Shown here in pieces: positions 10,934 to 22,330 of a stretch of DNA of 64,000 nucleotides (within the stretch, counting starts at the first letter, position 1; the number at the start of each line of letters is the position of its first letter). The stretch comes from Massospora cicadina (taxonomy: Eukaryota; Entomophthoromycota; Entomophthoromycetes; Entomophthorales; Entomophthoraceae), in NCBI GenBank assembly GCA_022478985.1, contig JAKSZP010012200.1:26030-90029 (forward strand), given 5' to 3'. The notes beneath the pieces were generated by a model. That model saw only the letters and a list, made by a program, of their open reading frames with translations, did no database searches and was not told the origin of the DNA. The position numbers were made by a program, and so were the translations under genes.

Positions 10934-11821
10934 TGTCAGGAGAGTGTCTATAACTCTCCAGTACCAGCAATATGGTGCACGGTGCACAGCCACAATTCCA
11001 TGGAACTAGTCGTCAGTATTCTAGGGAGCATATATCCGCAGAGGGTGCTGGAGCTAAAATAACTTAGGGCATGGCTGTTCAACGTGGTATGTAATAATAA
11101 ATATAAAACAAACAACAATACTTGGGTGGACCCCAAAGAGGAGTCCATATCCAAGCGGTGATCTGGGCTGGAGGGATTGGGTGCCTCGTTCTGGAGGGGA
11201 CCAGGACGGCCCAGCAATACACCAGATGAGAATTAAATTAGTGTAAGTAAAATGGCTGATGTTGTTAAGGACCTCCCAAATGAGTTCCACGCACAGGTTT
11301 GCCAGAGTTAACATATAAAAACATAAGCTAATGAGATTTCTATTGAAAGGAAGATGACTAGCGAGGAAAGTTGGTCTCAAGTACCCTATTTAAACAAGGG
11401 GAAGCTAGTCATCAATTGGAAAAATAGATTTAAGCCTAAACAAGACAATCGGCGTAACCCACCATTGGCCAAGGTACTGTCACTTGAGATCAAATGAACT
11501 GAAGTGAATAATTGTAAGCTAAGCGATCCCAATTTAGAAATGATAAAAATTGATCAGGTTTTTACCCCCATTCTCCAAACAACTAAATAAAACCATCTTG
11601 GTTAAGAAGATAACTAGTCTGCTTTAATGCCACTGCCATAACACAGGGATGGGCATCATGCACTTCCCCTAAACCAACCTGAGCATATATGGCCTGCACC
11701 CAGCGTGGGTCCACGGTGTGCTTTAGGTCAGGAAGGTCCTGCAGCTTGACCTTTTTGGACTTCTGACATCCGACCTTGTCTAGGCATTTTGTTCACTCAA
11801 TAAAGTTATGTGAACATGATA
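10934..11821 (-). mobile_element. Solo LTR of the Gypsy-A family
   Basis: An 888-bp LTR, the same length class as the 886-889 bp LTRs of the plus copy, starting TGTCAGGAGAGTGTCTATAA and ending ATGATA (the expected CA is now TA). It is bounded by perfect 5-bp duplications ATTTT at 10929-10933 and 11822-11826. No primer site or polypurine tract adjoins it, so the internal part was lost by LTR-LTR recombination. The fold-back arm continues on both sides. Confidence 0.88.
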
Positions 11822-12079
11822 ATTTTGGCTTGGGTTCATTTTTTGAATCCTGATTTAATTCTTTTTAAAATATATTTGGGTTTGGTCAAGTTTGGACGCT
11901 AGGTTGTGCTTCACAAGAATTATTTATTAGGCTCATATGAGCCTAATTAATGGTTCAGGTGAGGCCCCCAAAGGGCAGCTGTAAAAAGGCATGCCCACCA
12001 ATTCTGAAGCTCACTGAGAATTCTTCCCCTTAAACACTTCTATAAGAGCATTGTCAGTTGCTCCTCAGGAAGCTCTTTT
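11822..12079 (+). repeat. Fold-back arm 2, segment 3
   Basis: Matches the reverse of about 3280-3470 (GGCTTGGGTTC, then TTAGGCTCATATGAGCCTAA) and then, from about 12016, the start of segment W. It stops at AGCTCTTTT where the Gypsy-A plus copy begins; the uninterrupted version is seen at 4161-4190. Confidence 0.7.
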
Positions 12080-12968
12080 TGTGGTTATGGTTACAGGGTA
12101 TAATTGAGGGTATAGATTGTAGATATAAGGCTGGGCGTGAGGAGCCAAAAGGGTTAAATTTCAAGGCCTCACTGACCTAAAACATACCCTGGACCAACGC
12201 TGTGTACAGGCAAGATATGCCCACGTTGGTTCTGGGGATTTTTGTGATGCTTGGCCATGCATTAAATCAAAGTCAATAAAATGCAGCAGCTATGTTACTA
12301 ATCATGAAGGTTAAATACAGTTTTTGTGTAAAAGGGGTTCAAAAACCTGTTAAGTTACAATATTGCCAAATTTAGACAAATTCAGCTGAAAGCAATAACC
12401 TGAGTTCAGACTACATCAAGCTAAAGTACCTTGACAGATGGTAGTGTACTTTTATTGGTTTGTTTAGGCTTAGCACTGCTCCCGCAGAACAATGATTCTC
12501 CCCAAATTGTTTAATTTAATTCCTTATGACCAACTTTCTTGTTGGTCAACTTGCTTAAAAATCTACTATTACTTTTACGTTTTGCATGGTCACTTGGGTG
12601 GACCTGTGCGCAGACCTCCTCGAGGAGGTCTCCAAAATATATGACAACTTATCTTACCAAAATTAATAACAAAGTCTGGTGCACAATTGGGCCGCCCTGT
12701 TCCCTTCCAGATCAAGGCACCCAAGCACCCCCACACCGATCTACACTTGATTATGGAATCCTCCTTGAGTTCCAGACAAGTTGTGTCATATATTATTTAT
12801 CTTGTTGTTTACTCTATATTATACACCCTGTCCCTGAATCCTCTATGCTCTGGCACCTACTTCAGTGTCTTGTTTCCAATCCTACTAGTGACTAGTTCCC
12901 TTGTGGTGTGGCTGTGTATCCTGCACCACCTCTATGGGAATGAGAGAGTTACAGACACTTTCCTGACA
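12080..12968 (+). repeat. Gypsy-A plus copy, 5' LTR
   Basis: Aligned with 17977-18862 over its length: shared blocks include CCTAAAACATACCCTG, AGCACTGCTCCCGCAGA and the terminal GAGAGAGTTACAGACACT. A TATA-like TTTAATTTAA at about 12510 precedes GTTGGTCAACT at 12541-12551, the likely 5' end of the transcript. The start coordinate is uncertain by a few bases because the first 25 bases differ by small gaps from the 3' LTR. Confidence 0.85.
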
Positions 12969-12970
12969 TT

Positions 12971-12981
12971 AGTTGACCAAC
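12971..12981 (+). promoter_or_regulatory. Self-complementary primer-binding site of Gypsy-A plus copy
   Basis: AGTTGACCAAC lies two bases after the LTR end (CCTGACA). It is a perfect 11/11 complement of GTTGGTCAACT at 12541-12551 in the 5' LTR, the pattern known for Tf1 self-priming. Confidence 0.85.
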
Positions 12982-14357
12982 CTTTTTACTTTATATGCAT
13001 TAGATTTATCCATGTGGGGCTCTCACTAAGAGTGAACTTGGTGCGCTAGCCATTTGTCACAGCCTCTATGTGCTCATCACAGATTTTTTGTTTGGTTTAG
13101 TATTAATTCTTCTCAGCATTATTCTTGCTACTAACTGGGAAGTGCTAATCCTACCTGCTTGTACCTGGTGACTCAAACCCTTTTTATCCTGTTGTCACAA
13201 TTCACTGACTTCCCCCTGAAATTTATTCCAAAATTCAACAGGCTCTTGCTTTTCTCTCGCTGTAAGCCTCTTTTAATAAATAACTAAAGGAACTGGTTCT
13301 TGTCCACCCTTGCATGGGGTGGCTTGTTGTATTGCCTAACTCCTGAGACAGCGACTGGGTTTTTGCAATGTTTAGCGCACAGCCACTTTTGTAAAATTCA
13401 GTTGAGGGTTTGGAGCGTTTTCTGGAGTAGCGTCGCCCAGATGTGTCATCCATCCAAGCCTTCTATGAGGACTTTGTCTCTGCGCCAAAATGTCCGCCTA
13501 GAGAAATTGTATTTAAGATGAATTTTGTGACAGGCCCTTACCCTACCTTTGGAAGACATCATTAAAACGTCACTTATATGTTTCACGTTGGACCTACCCA
13601 CAAGAAATGCCTTGGTATGGCAATCGCCCCTCCCAACTTTAACAAGTTGATTGAAACTCTTTGGGAAATTTCCCTGCCACACCCTGTAAGGAGCCAAGTA
13701 ATTTGGCCATCATGGTTTCACCTGGGGTGGCCTCTATAAATACTGGCTCCAAAAACTCACGTGCGCTTCTGAAAAAGGAGAGATTCAACCTTTAATTCCT
13801 TTATTTTCAGAGAAATTTGTAGGTGAGCAGGGGTCCGTCCCCAAATCTAAAATAAATGTCTCAGTTGATTCTTCCACTATGTCACCTGCGTTGGCCCTAT
13901 AAATTTAGTGCCTGAGACTATTGTTTTTCCTTTTAACGGGGAAGAGCTCCTCACCAATCCCTTCCCTGTTTTGGTGTAATCTGAGGGTTTGGATGAGTCT
14001 GTCCCCAAATTTAACAAAAACAGTTTATTATAAATGATTTCCCTCTGCACCACAAACCCATGCTACAGGCTGGATCATTAACAAAGGGCCTGAGAGTGAT
14101 GGCCTTGGATAAAAATGTACAACTGAACAGCGAATCAGGTATGGGGTTACTGATGCCTGAAAACACGTTTTGTCATGCAAATAATAAAACTAAAAGAGCT
14201 GAGCATCAGGTCCTGTGGCTCTGACGTGGACCCCATTCCTGTGTACCAAACCACACCTGAGAACCCACACTTGACCCCTACCTTGATCTGTAGAACACAG
14301 GAGGTGGAGAAAAAATTACTTTTAAAATAAGAAAATATAATTTCAACTGGTGAAAAT
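12982..14357 (+). pseudogene. Gypsy-A plus copy: leader, gag and linker remnant
   Basis: No long frame survives. Patches on the plus strand read as protein (about 13400-13740, and 14090-14180 matching the linker of the minus copy: ALDKNVQLN against ALDNIGRF). Gag identity follows from position between primer site and protease; no zinc knuckle was seen. Minus-strand ORFs here are shadows. Confidence 0.5.
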
Positions 14358-15000
14358 ATGGTGGTATATGTGACCTCAGTAGTGAGAGTGGTCAACTATC
14401 TCTCTCCATTTTATGGTGCAAAAACTTGTACTGGAGGCATACTTATGACTGATGAAGGGTTTTCTGGTGAAGTGTTGGCGTTGTCTGCTATAAATAAAGA
14501 TCATTCTAGATATTTTTTATTCACTGCTACCCTTTCATCCCCTTTAAGGAAAATAAGCATGACTATTTTGGTGGATACAGGAGCCTCTGAGAATTTTTAT
14601 GGACCAAGACCTGCTGACTACTTTGATTTGAATTACTTGTCAGGTGGTATGGTTAGGGGGGCTTCCCAAGGTATTCCCACGCTGAAGGTTCTGGGGTTAG
14701 TGGATTATCAAGTTGTCAGATACAATTTGGCTGACCGCTTCCAAGCCATCAAAAAATTCTTATACCCCATTTTTGGGATCAAAGTGGTGGCGAAAGTTTG
14801 ACGTCAAAGTTACTTGAATGACAATACCTTGTCTTTAACTTTGATGAATGGTCATGACTTAGTTGTCCCTTTGGCTGACGCAGACTTCCAGGGCGATTTT
14901 CCCCACTGGCCCAATATCCACATACAGTCTTGCTCCGTTGCTAAAGCCCTCTTTGGAGATTCCCTTACCTTCTTGTTTGGAGGGGCTAGTCTCTTCATTT
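14358..15000 (+). pseudogene. Gypsy-A protease (plus copy)
   Basis: Same aspartic protease as in the minus copy. SAINKDHS opens it, LVDTGASENF at about 14569-14600 is the active site, and the flap and SQGIPTLK follow. The frame shifts near 14790, where the FGIKVVAKV end replaces the usual ILGVEWWRKF, and continues as NTLSLTLMNG from 14823. The catalytic Asp-Thr-Gly is intact, so the damage is in the C-terminal third. Confidence 0.85.
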
Positions 15001-16440
15001 GATGCATCTTCAACCAATGTACTACCAGATCATTCAGAGTTTGATTGCGAGTTCAAGCTCACCGTTGATATGGTACATATATCTTCCCCAATTTACCCTT
15101 TGACCATATGGTAGGAAGTGGCATTAGATGTGTGTTAAGTAGTAGTTAGCCAGAAGCGAGATTTTCAGCGTACCTCCCCAGTATGCTCCCCACTTCTCTT
15201 CATGTAGAAAGCCAATGGTACCTTATGCCTATGTGTAGATTATGGGAACCTAAACAAAGTCACAGTACCAGATTTGCATCCCATCCCAATGGACATACAG
15301 TTTGCTCGCTATGTTGAGAAGGCTAGAGTCTTCTCCAAATTGGATTTCTTAAATGAATTTAATCAGATCCTTATCAAGAAGGGCCAGTATTGACTAAACG
15401 CGTTCTAAACCAGAAAGGAAACTTTTCAGTTTCAGATTATGCTTTGGGCTTAAAAATGCACCTGCTATAATTCAGCACCGTATAGATGCAGCCTTGGTGG
15501 ACCTGCTGGGTGTATGCGCGGTTGCATAAATGGATGATTTCTGGTGTTCTCCCCTGATCAAATTTCTCATGCAATATCCTGTAACAAGTGGTGGAGAGTT
15601 TGAGGGCATATGACCTTACTTTAAAAAACAGTAAGTGAGAGTTATTCAACCCCAGGTCACCTTCCTGGGCAACGTCGTGTTTGGCCAAAGAGATATGATC
15701 ACTTTAGACAAGGGTAAGGCGACCCATGAGTGGTCCACCCCAACTTTGGAAAGGAATTGAAAAGCTTCTTGGGGACTTGTACGTTCCTCAAGAAACTCAC
15801 ACCAAATGTTTCTGAAGTGACGGTGCCCTTGTATAATGCAAGAGGGGCAAAAATGCTCCAGTGGTCCCCTGTTTTGCAGGATGCCTTCCAAGCGGTAAAG
15901 TGAGCCATGTTGTCAACGTCCGTCCTTCGCCATAAAGTTCCATAAAAAGAGTTTATTGTGGCTACTGATGCCTCCAACTTCATGATAGGGGCTGCCTTGT
16001 TACAAGTGGGAGGAGATAGAATAGAGCATCTGGTGGGATAAGTTTACAGAAAATGTCCTTACCAGAGTTAAACTAGCCGTTTATGACAGAGAGTTATAAG
16101 CAGTGGTTGAGGCGTTGACCTATTGGCGTCATCATTTGCATGGCCCATCCCTACCATTCCATGTACATACTGATCACTATGCCTTGTTGTACTATCATGC
16201 ACCTCATGTCCTGATCTCACGGCAAACCACTGGCATGAGACCCTGGACCAAGTTGTGTTCTTCTATGAGTTTATGAAAAACAAGGAGAATGGTTTGGTGG
16301 ATTATTTGAGCCAAAAAAGCCTGCATTAGCTCCAGATCCTAAGAAGGTAGAGATGCATAACACCACTTGATGATTTCACCGGTAAGATCATGTCTCAACT
16401 TCCCTCTCCCTTGGCCATAGGCTAGCGCTTGCTCCTCTGG
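15001..16440 (+). pseudogene. Gypsy-A RT and RNase H (plus copy)
   Basis: RT begins with LPDHSEFDCEFKLTVD at about 15020 and SSPIYPLTIW, then breaks. Further RT blocks are readable at 15226-15300 (CVDYGNLNK, VPDLHPIPM) and near 15525-15545, where the YMDD box has become a stop followed by MDDF. Linker and RNase H follow, with ATDASNFMIGAA at about 15961-15996 and TDHYALLYYHA near 16170-16200. Many stops remove any activity. Minus-strand ORFs in this span are antisense to pol. Confidence 0.8.
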
Positions 16441-17976
16441 AAAATGCAGAGGAATATGGTATGTTCAGAAATGTAGCCCTTTCACAGCCCTTGTTGGCAT
16501 AGTATACTATGGTCTTCTCCAAGAGCGAATTGAGTCAGGAGGACATTACCAGGAGTTACCACATTAAGGACGAGATTGTGGTTTCAGGGGCGCCTATGGA
16601 TTCCTGTCAGACCATTTAACCTGAAAATTATCCAGAACTATAATGATGGGATCACCATTGGACACCCTTGGAAGGTGAAGAATGTAGTTGATCCGCCACA
16701 CTTATTATTTGAAACGGATTAGCCACACAAGTTTTCAGGTACTATAAGGAGTACCTAGTCTGTAACCAAATGAAGCAAAATTGCCAGCCCCTCGCGGGGT
16801 TGTTGGTACCAGTTCAAAAGGCAGAGGGCCACTGGACGTCACTATTGGTTGATAATATTGTGGAGCTACATGTATATAAGAGTATGATGCTATTATGATA
16901 GTGGTGGACCAGTTTACAAAATTCGCCCATTTCATTCCTTATAACACCAAAGTAACAGCAAAAGGAGACGGCTAAACTCTTTGTTTCTCATGTGTTTTCC
17001 CTCCATGGGGTATTCACAGGAGATAATTAGTGATTGGAGTCCCCAGTTTACCTCTGTATTTTGCGAAGAGTTGTGCAAAACTCTTCAGATTCGCCCCTGA
17101 CGTTTTACCAAAAATCACCCCCAATCAGATGGACATATTGAACGAGTGAACCAGTGCTTGAACAGTTCCTGTGGTGTTACACTGCCGCAGACCATTCAGA
17201 TTGGGTTCTTATCTTTTCATGGCCCAATTTAGCTATAACAATGTGAAACACGCACTCATTGGTTGTTCCCCATTTTTGCCAATTATTGGTTAACCCCGCC
17301 TTCAACATGGAACCCAGCTGTGGCTCCAAAGTGGAAGCGGTGGCGGACTTTGAGAAGACTATCAAGAAAGTACACCAGGGGGTGAACATGAATTTTGGAT
17401 GCAGCTATGCAAGCTTATAAGGAGAATGCCAACGGTAAAGATGGGTAGGTCCTGCGTACAAGGAAGGGGATTTCGTGATGCTTGATGCTAGAAACATCCC
17501 AATCAAGCAGCCATGCAAAAAGCTAGGACTGAATAGGGTAGGGCCTTACTGCTTGTCAGAAAGGTGGGCCACGCCTCATACCAGTTAGATCTTAGCTCAT
17601 CGTTCCAGATCTTTGCCATAGTCCATGAAAGTAAGCTGATGTTGTTGAGGGCTCCCACCAGAGAATCCAGAGGTTTATCTCGTCGATTGTGCGCCAGAGT
17701 GTGAAGTGGAGGAAATTGTAGCTTCTCAATGTGAGAAGAATGATTGAGTACTTTGTATCTTAGAAGGTATTTGATGCAGCGGTCAACAGTTGAATAACAG
17801 TGAGCAATTGTGACCATGGACTAGACCTAATTGAGGCTTTTCATGAGCTTTATCCTGAGACAGCAAGACTAAGTCAAAGCAAAGTCTCAGGGCCATGAAT
17901 CTGGCCCCTGCCCACGAGACCTTTTCCATGGCAAAAGCCCCTGGAGGGGTGGATCCCCAAAAGAATGAGAAGTTAA
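16441..17976 (+). pseudogene. Gypsy-A integrase and C-terminal region (plus copy)
   Basis: The linker matches the minus copy (LAPLENAEEYGMFRN at about 16430-16475). The zinc-binding region is near 16560-16780 (YLVCNQMKQ). The core contains ISDWSPQFTS at about 17030 and retains the catalytic Glu in GHIERVNQCL at about 17135. After the core the frame breaks repeatedly; a chromodomain region is only faintly readable near 17700-17850. The last bases before the LTR (AAAGAATGAGAAGTTAA) are purine-rich and probably the polypurine tract. Confidence 0.75.
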
Positions 17977-18862
17977 TGTCATGGCTACATGACAATTGAG
18001 GATACAGATTTTAGGGACAAGGCTTGGCATGAGGAGGCCAAAAGGGTTAAGTTGCAAGGCCTCCTTGACCTAAAACATACCCTGTAGCAACGCTGGGTAC
18101 AGGCAAAATATTCCCAAGTTGATTCTGGGGATGAGTGTGATATTCAACACTGCATTATATCAAGGGCATTAAAATGCACCAGCTGTTTTACTAATCATGA
18201 TGGTTCATTACAGTTGCTTGTGGAACGGGGTTTCAAAAACTGTTCCATTTACTAATATTGCCAAATCCAGACGAGAACAGCTGCAAGCAATAACCTGAGA
18301 TCAGACTATCTCGAGCTACAGTGCCTTGACAGATGGTAGTGTGCAATTATTTGTTTAGTCTTAGCACTGCTCCCGCAGATCATTGACTATCCCCAATTGT
18401 TTAATTATGATTCCTTATGAACAACTTTCCTTGTTGGTCGACTTGCTTAATAAAAATTTCCTGTTAATTTTACATTTTTTCATGGTCCCTTGGGCGAACC
18501 TGTGCGCAGACCACCTTGAGGAGATCTCCAACAATATATGACATTTTATCTTAACAAAATTAATAACATAATCTGGTGCACAATTGGGCCGCCCTGTTCC
18601 CTTCCAGATCAAGGCACCCAAGCACCCCCACACCGATCTACACTTGATTATGGACTCCTCCTTGGGGTCTAGCCAAGTTTGTCATTTATTATTTATCTTG
18701 TTGCTTACTTGTTTTTAAACCCTATCCCCTGGTCCCCTATGCTCTGGCACCTTCTGCAGTGTCTTGTTTCCAATCCTACTAGCGACTAAAACCCTTGTGG
18801 TGTGGCTGTGTATCCCGCACCAACTCTATGGAAATGAGAGAGTTACAGACACTCTCCTGGCA
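17977..18862 (+). repeat. Gypsy-A plus copy, 3' LTR
   Basis: Begins TGTCATGG like the minus-copy LTRs and ends CTCTCCTGGCA. The R-start site is GTTGGTCGACT at 18433-18443, one base different from the 5' LTR. Followed directly by fold-back arm sequence. Confidence 0.85.
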
Positions 18863-19053
18863 TTTGGCGGCCCTTTTTATTTGTTGATAAAAGAAAGGTT
18901 GTTTTGAGGTCACATACCTCGCTTCCTGTTTGTCTTTTTTGGGTACCAAATCTATTTTATTATTTTGACGTTAGTGTACTTTGGCGCTGTCAGTGTGCAA
19001 GTTATTTTTCATTTTTATGGAGGTCAGAACTGGGATAATTCTGACCTTTACAT
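18863..19053 (+). repeat. Fold-back arm 2, segment 4 (outer tip)
   Basis: Resumes segment W after the Gypsy-A plus copy: CCTGTTTGTCTTTTTTGGG and ATTTTTATGGAGGTCAGAAC match 4230-4335. It ends TTTACA at 19053, where Gypsy-2 coding sequence resumes. Confidence 0.75.
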
Positions 19054-20440
19054 ATACCAGCTAATGACTATAGTCTATGCAAAGGAGAGGTCCATAAGAT
19101 AAACACCAGTTTTTCTATCCCCTTCAAGTCCAAACCTTATTTCCAATTGAAGACAGGGGATGCAGTCATCACACAAGAGCTCAACCATTTAGATGAAGCC
19201 AGGCCAATCAATCCATTAAAGAGCCCATGGGCTTCTCCTTTGTTACTGGTGCGCAAGAAGGATGGAACTCATAGAGTAGTCATGGACTACCATTGCCTAA
19301 ATAAGCTAACCAAGAAGGCCTTTTTCCCAATACCACCATTATGATGCTTTGAGGCGCAGTGGGTGGTTTGAATTACTTTTTGGCAATGGACCTAGCTAGC
19401 GGCAATTGGTAAAAGGAGCTCTTAGTTGTGGAATAGGAAAAATGTGCCCTAATCAGTAGCAAAGGGTTGTTTGAACCTATGAGGATGCCGCAGGGGCTCT
19501 GTAACGCCCCTGCAACCTTCCAATGAGCGATAGATTTCATTTTTAGCAATTGTAAGTTATGAGTGTGTGTTGATATAACTCAACAGCAACACTGTGTTCA
19601 GTTTGACAAATCAATAACATTTTTAGCACCTCTGGGAGGTCTTCATGTGGCTGCGCGCATCCAACCTGAAATGGAAGAGAAACAAATTTATTTCCTGGAG
19701 ATTCAGCTGGAGTTGCTGGGGTAAGTGATTATCCAAACCAGAATTAAGGCTCATGACAGGAAAGTGAATGCAATTGTGGCATTGGAGCCACCAAAGAGTA
19801 TGAGTGACGTTCAAGTGTTCCTAGGAATGTTGGAGTACTAAAGGCAGTTTATCCCCCATTTTGCGGACTTGGCAGTGCCCCTTACCTACCTGCTTACTGA
19901 AGAAATGAATTTCAAGTGGAGCCTGTAACAGGAGCAGGCATTCAAAGAGTTGAAGGCATGATTGGTAGAAGCACCAATTTTGACCTATCTGGACTTAAAC
20001 AAGACCTTATACCTGTACACCAATGCAAGTGATGTGGAACTTGGCGCAATCTTAATATCTGCATGAATAAGGAAAAAATTACCTGATTGAGTACTGCTCA
20101 AAAGTTTTCAACAAAGCATAAAATACCTACACAGTTACTAACCGCAAGTGCTTGGCCATGCTAAGAGAAGTTAAACATTTCATACCCTATATATATGTTT
20201 TCTATTCCAAAGTAGTCACGGATCATGCATCATTCCATTGGTTAAGAAACATGAAGGGTCTATATGGAAGGCTTGCCCGTTGGGATGTCCTCTTACAAGG
20301 GTATGATTTCAAAATCATACATTGCACAGGAGACAAACACCTCAACATGTATGGCTTTTCAAGATTACTGTTATTCCACCTGCAGGCGTCAGAGAGCAAT
20401 CGCCTGTATGGCTTAATTAAGCTACCTGAAGAGGCCTGAC
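19054..20440 (+). pseudogene. Gypsy-2 RT and RNase H, 3' continuation
   Basis: Continues the frame left at 2978. RT opens with KGEVHKINT (19081-19107) and runs open through LKSPWASPLLLVRKKDG to 19344, then breaks. Later RT blocks are readable (MPQGLCNAPATFQ at about 19485-19523). RNase H begins near 19985 (YLYTNASDVELGAIL) and includes VVTDHASFHWL (about 20211-20243). The motifs are closer to non-chromovirus Gypsy lineages than those of Gypsy-A and Gypsy-E, which have an LPxHSE entry. The YXDD box region is damaged. Confidence 0.85.
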
Positions 20441-21420
20441 AGGACTAAACTGAGTAATTGAAGAGCGTCCTGATCAGATGTATTAAAGTCACCAGTCATG
20501 ACAATGAAAATCTTCAAAAGAAGATCCAAACTAAGTGGTACCAATACATCTGTCCCAGTGATTGTATGGAGATAGTGATGGAGGCACACAATCACGTGTG
20601 CTATGGACAATTACAAAAGACGTTGACATACCTCAAGGAGAGGTTTTACCAGGAATGCATGTCCAATGAAGTACACCAAGCCTTAGAGTTGTGTATATCT
20701 TGTGCCAGTTTTTACCCACTGGAGAGAAATTCAAGTCTACGCTAATTCCCCCCACCGCTCCATTCAGCAATGTCTTTATTAACGTGGTGGGACCATTGCC
20801 AACCGCATCCAGAAAAGCTAAGTCTATCCCAGTGGTGATTGAAAACATCACTAAAAAGGTCAAAGCCTCTTCAATCAAGATGTATACCACGAATTAAACT
20901 GCCCATTTTTTGTACATTCAAGTGATCACTTGACACGGATGCCCTCATGTTCTACTGTTGAACAATGGAAAAAATTTTATCTCAGATGTGGTGAAGAAAT
21001 TGATGGGTCTTGTAGGAGTGCAGCAACAGTTTTCTAACCCCTAAAGCCCATTATCTTATGGAACTTTTGAAAGATTGAATGGTACCCTATGATAAATTTT
21101 AAAATAGATAGCTCATAGTTACAAGTCAAAGTGGGACCAGCTGTTTCCATCAGCGTTGTTGGCTTACTGGTTAAGCCATCATCAAGTTATTGGAATGTTC
21201 CACTTCAAAGCCATGTATGGGCAAGAGGCCGCGCTTCCTACCCTTCTGTCACAGATCATATCAACGGATCAAAAGAATCTACCATCTGGGAGTTACAAAC
21301 TGGAGTTAGATGAAAAGCTGGTAAGAATACAGTTAGAATCTTCAAGCAACATTGTAACAAGCCTTCCTCTAAGCCAATGGGAGAGCTATAGGAGTAAAGT
21401 TACCTAAATTCAACATAGAG
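20441..21420 (+). pseudogene. Gypsy-2 integrase
   Basis: The zinc-binding domain reads from about 20583 (HNHVCYGQLQKTL) to LCISC at about 20690. The core follows near 20760: the first catalytic Asp, expected in DVVGPLP, is Asn (FINVVGPLP), and the second is also Asn (LLNNGKNFIS, about 20945-20980). The Glu is kept (GTFERLNGTL, about 21063-21092). After the core come ALLAYWLSHHQ in a shifted frame and MYGQEAALPTLLSQ (about 21213). Two of three catalytic residues are lost, so it is inactive independently of its stops. Confidence 0.8.
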
Positions 21421-22330
21421 CCAAGGTTTTGTTTTATCTCCTGATAGGAACACATACAGGGAAACTACAGGCCATTTTAGACTGGGCCTGCGACCATCTT
21501 GACAAAGAGAGGAGTAAAATAATCCATCTGGGACAATAATACTAGTGTTGTTTTTAATAGTGATCATGTCTGAAACCTTCAATCATTCCCCAGGTTTCAT
21601 CTTGGAAGGGAAAATGTCATGGATGAGGCCGCGACTGGTGCAAATAGTAATTCATCTACCAGTGGAATAAGTGAGAACAGCCCTCAAACTGATAGAGGTA
21701 CTAGTGACTAGCCCACTGAAAATGAGGAATCAAGAGGCTCTTTTATATATTTGGGCAAGCTAGAAAATTTTCACTAAATTGGGTGACGTCATGAGCAAAG
21801 ATTTTACAAGAGGACAAGGTGACGTCATGCAAATATTTTTCACCCTGAGGAGTCAGAGGAGTTACTTTATGAAGACAGCATTGCCACTAAAATTCCTTAT
21901 GAAAATTGATCCCCTTATATATCTTCAGGGGTCCAAAATAATTTGCATTGCACCAGCGATGAAACAATGAGCAGACCAAATTATGGGTTTGTGAGAGTCT
22001 GAGGTTTAAAGATAAATGGTATTAAATTGGACAGCCATCCAATTTTAAGAGTCACACTAAGCTATGATGCAAGGCACACCTTAGGAGAACCATTGCTCAA
22101 ACCTGAATATAAGGAGGATAATACTAAATTTAGTAATCAACCAATATTACAAGAAGGTACAATGGTCCAACACCCAGAATTGGGGCCTAGCATAAAGGCC
22201 CCTGAACATCCAGGTTCAGGGGTAACTACCACAAGATGGAGCTCATGGCTACAAGAAGTTCTACAAACATATGTAGCTACTAAAGCATCAGTCAGATGCC
22301 ACCTTACTAGACAATCTTGAAAAACCCTCA
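21421..22330 (+). other. Gypsy-2 3' region, unrecognised
   Basis: Short plus-strand open stretches (21779-21970 and 22027-22320) follow integrase and could be the eroded C-terminus or an extra 3' ORF. A direct repeat is visible: GGTGACGTCATG occurs at 21782-21793 and 21818-21829. I recognise no domain. An LTR should follow; a TATA-like box at about 22372 may belong to it. Confidence 0.3.

Larger units (their letters stand above)
12080..18862 (+). mobile_element. Gypsy-A, plus-strand copy
   Basis: A full-length 6783-bp copy with LTRs at 12080-12968 and 17977-18862 (889 and 886 bp). Internal order: primer site, leader and gag remnant, protease, RT, RNase H, integrase, chromodomain-like end. 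It is more decayed than the minus copy, with a stop or frameshift every 50-150 bases in places. It sits inside segment W of fold-back arm 2, between 12079 and 18863. The five-base flanks do not match exactly, so no target duplication can be claimed. Confidence 0.88.
2979..19053. mobile_element. Large fold-back element split by three later insertions
   Basis: The element has inverted arms and a short loop. Arm 1 is 2979-4108. The loop is 4109-4362. Arm 2, read as reverse complement of arm 1, is 4363-4895, then 10852-10933, 11827-12079 and 18863-19053, a total of about 1.06 kb against 1.13 kb for arm 1. The pieces of arm 2 join cleanly once three Gypsy-A insertions are removed. The loop is a direct copy of the outer 250 bp of arm 2, so the order is rc(W)-rc(Z)-W-Z-W. 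Ends are TG at 2979 and CA at 19052-19053. No transposase is seen, so it is non-autonomous. A clear target duplication was not found. Confidence 0.75.

Noticed and set aside
12075..18867. A target duplication for the Gypsy-A plus copy
   Set aside because: CTTTT and TTTGG do not match; comparison with the empty-site copy near 4161-4190 supports the insertion point but not an exact duplication.
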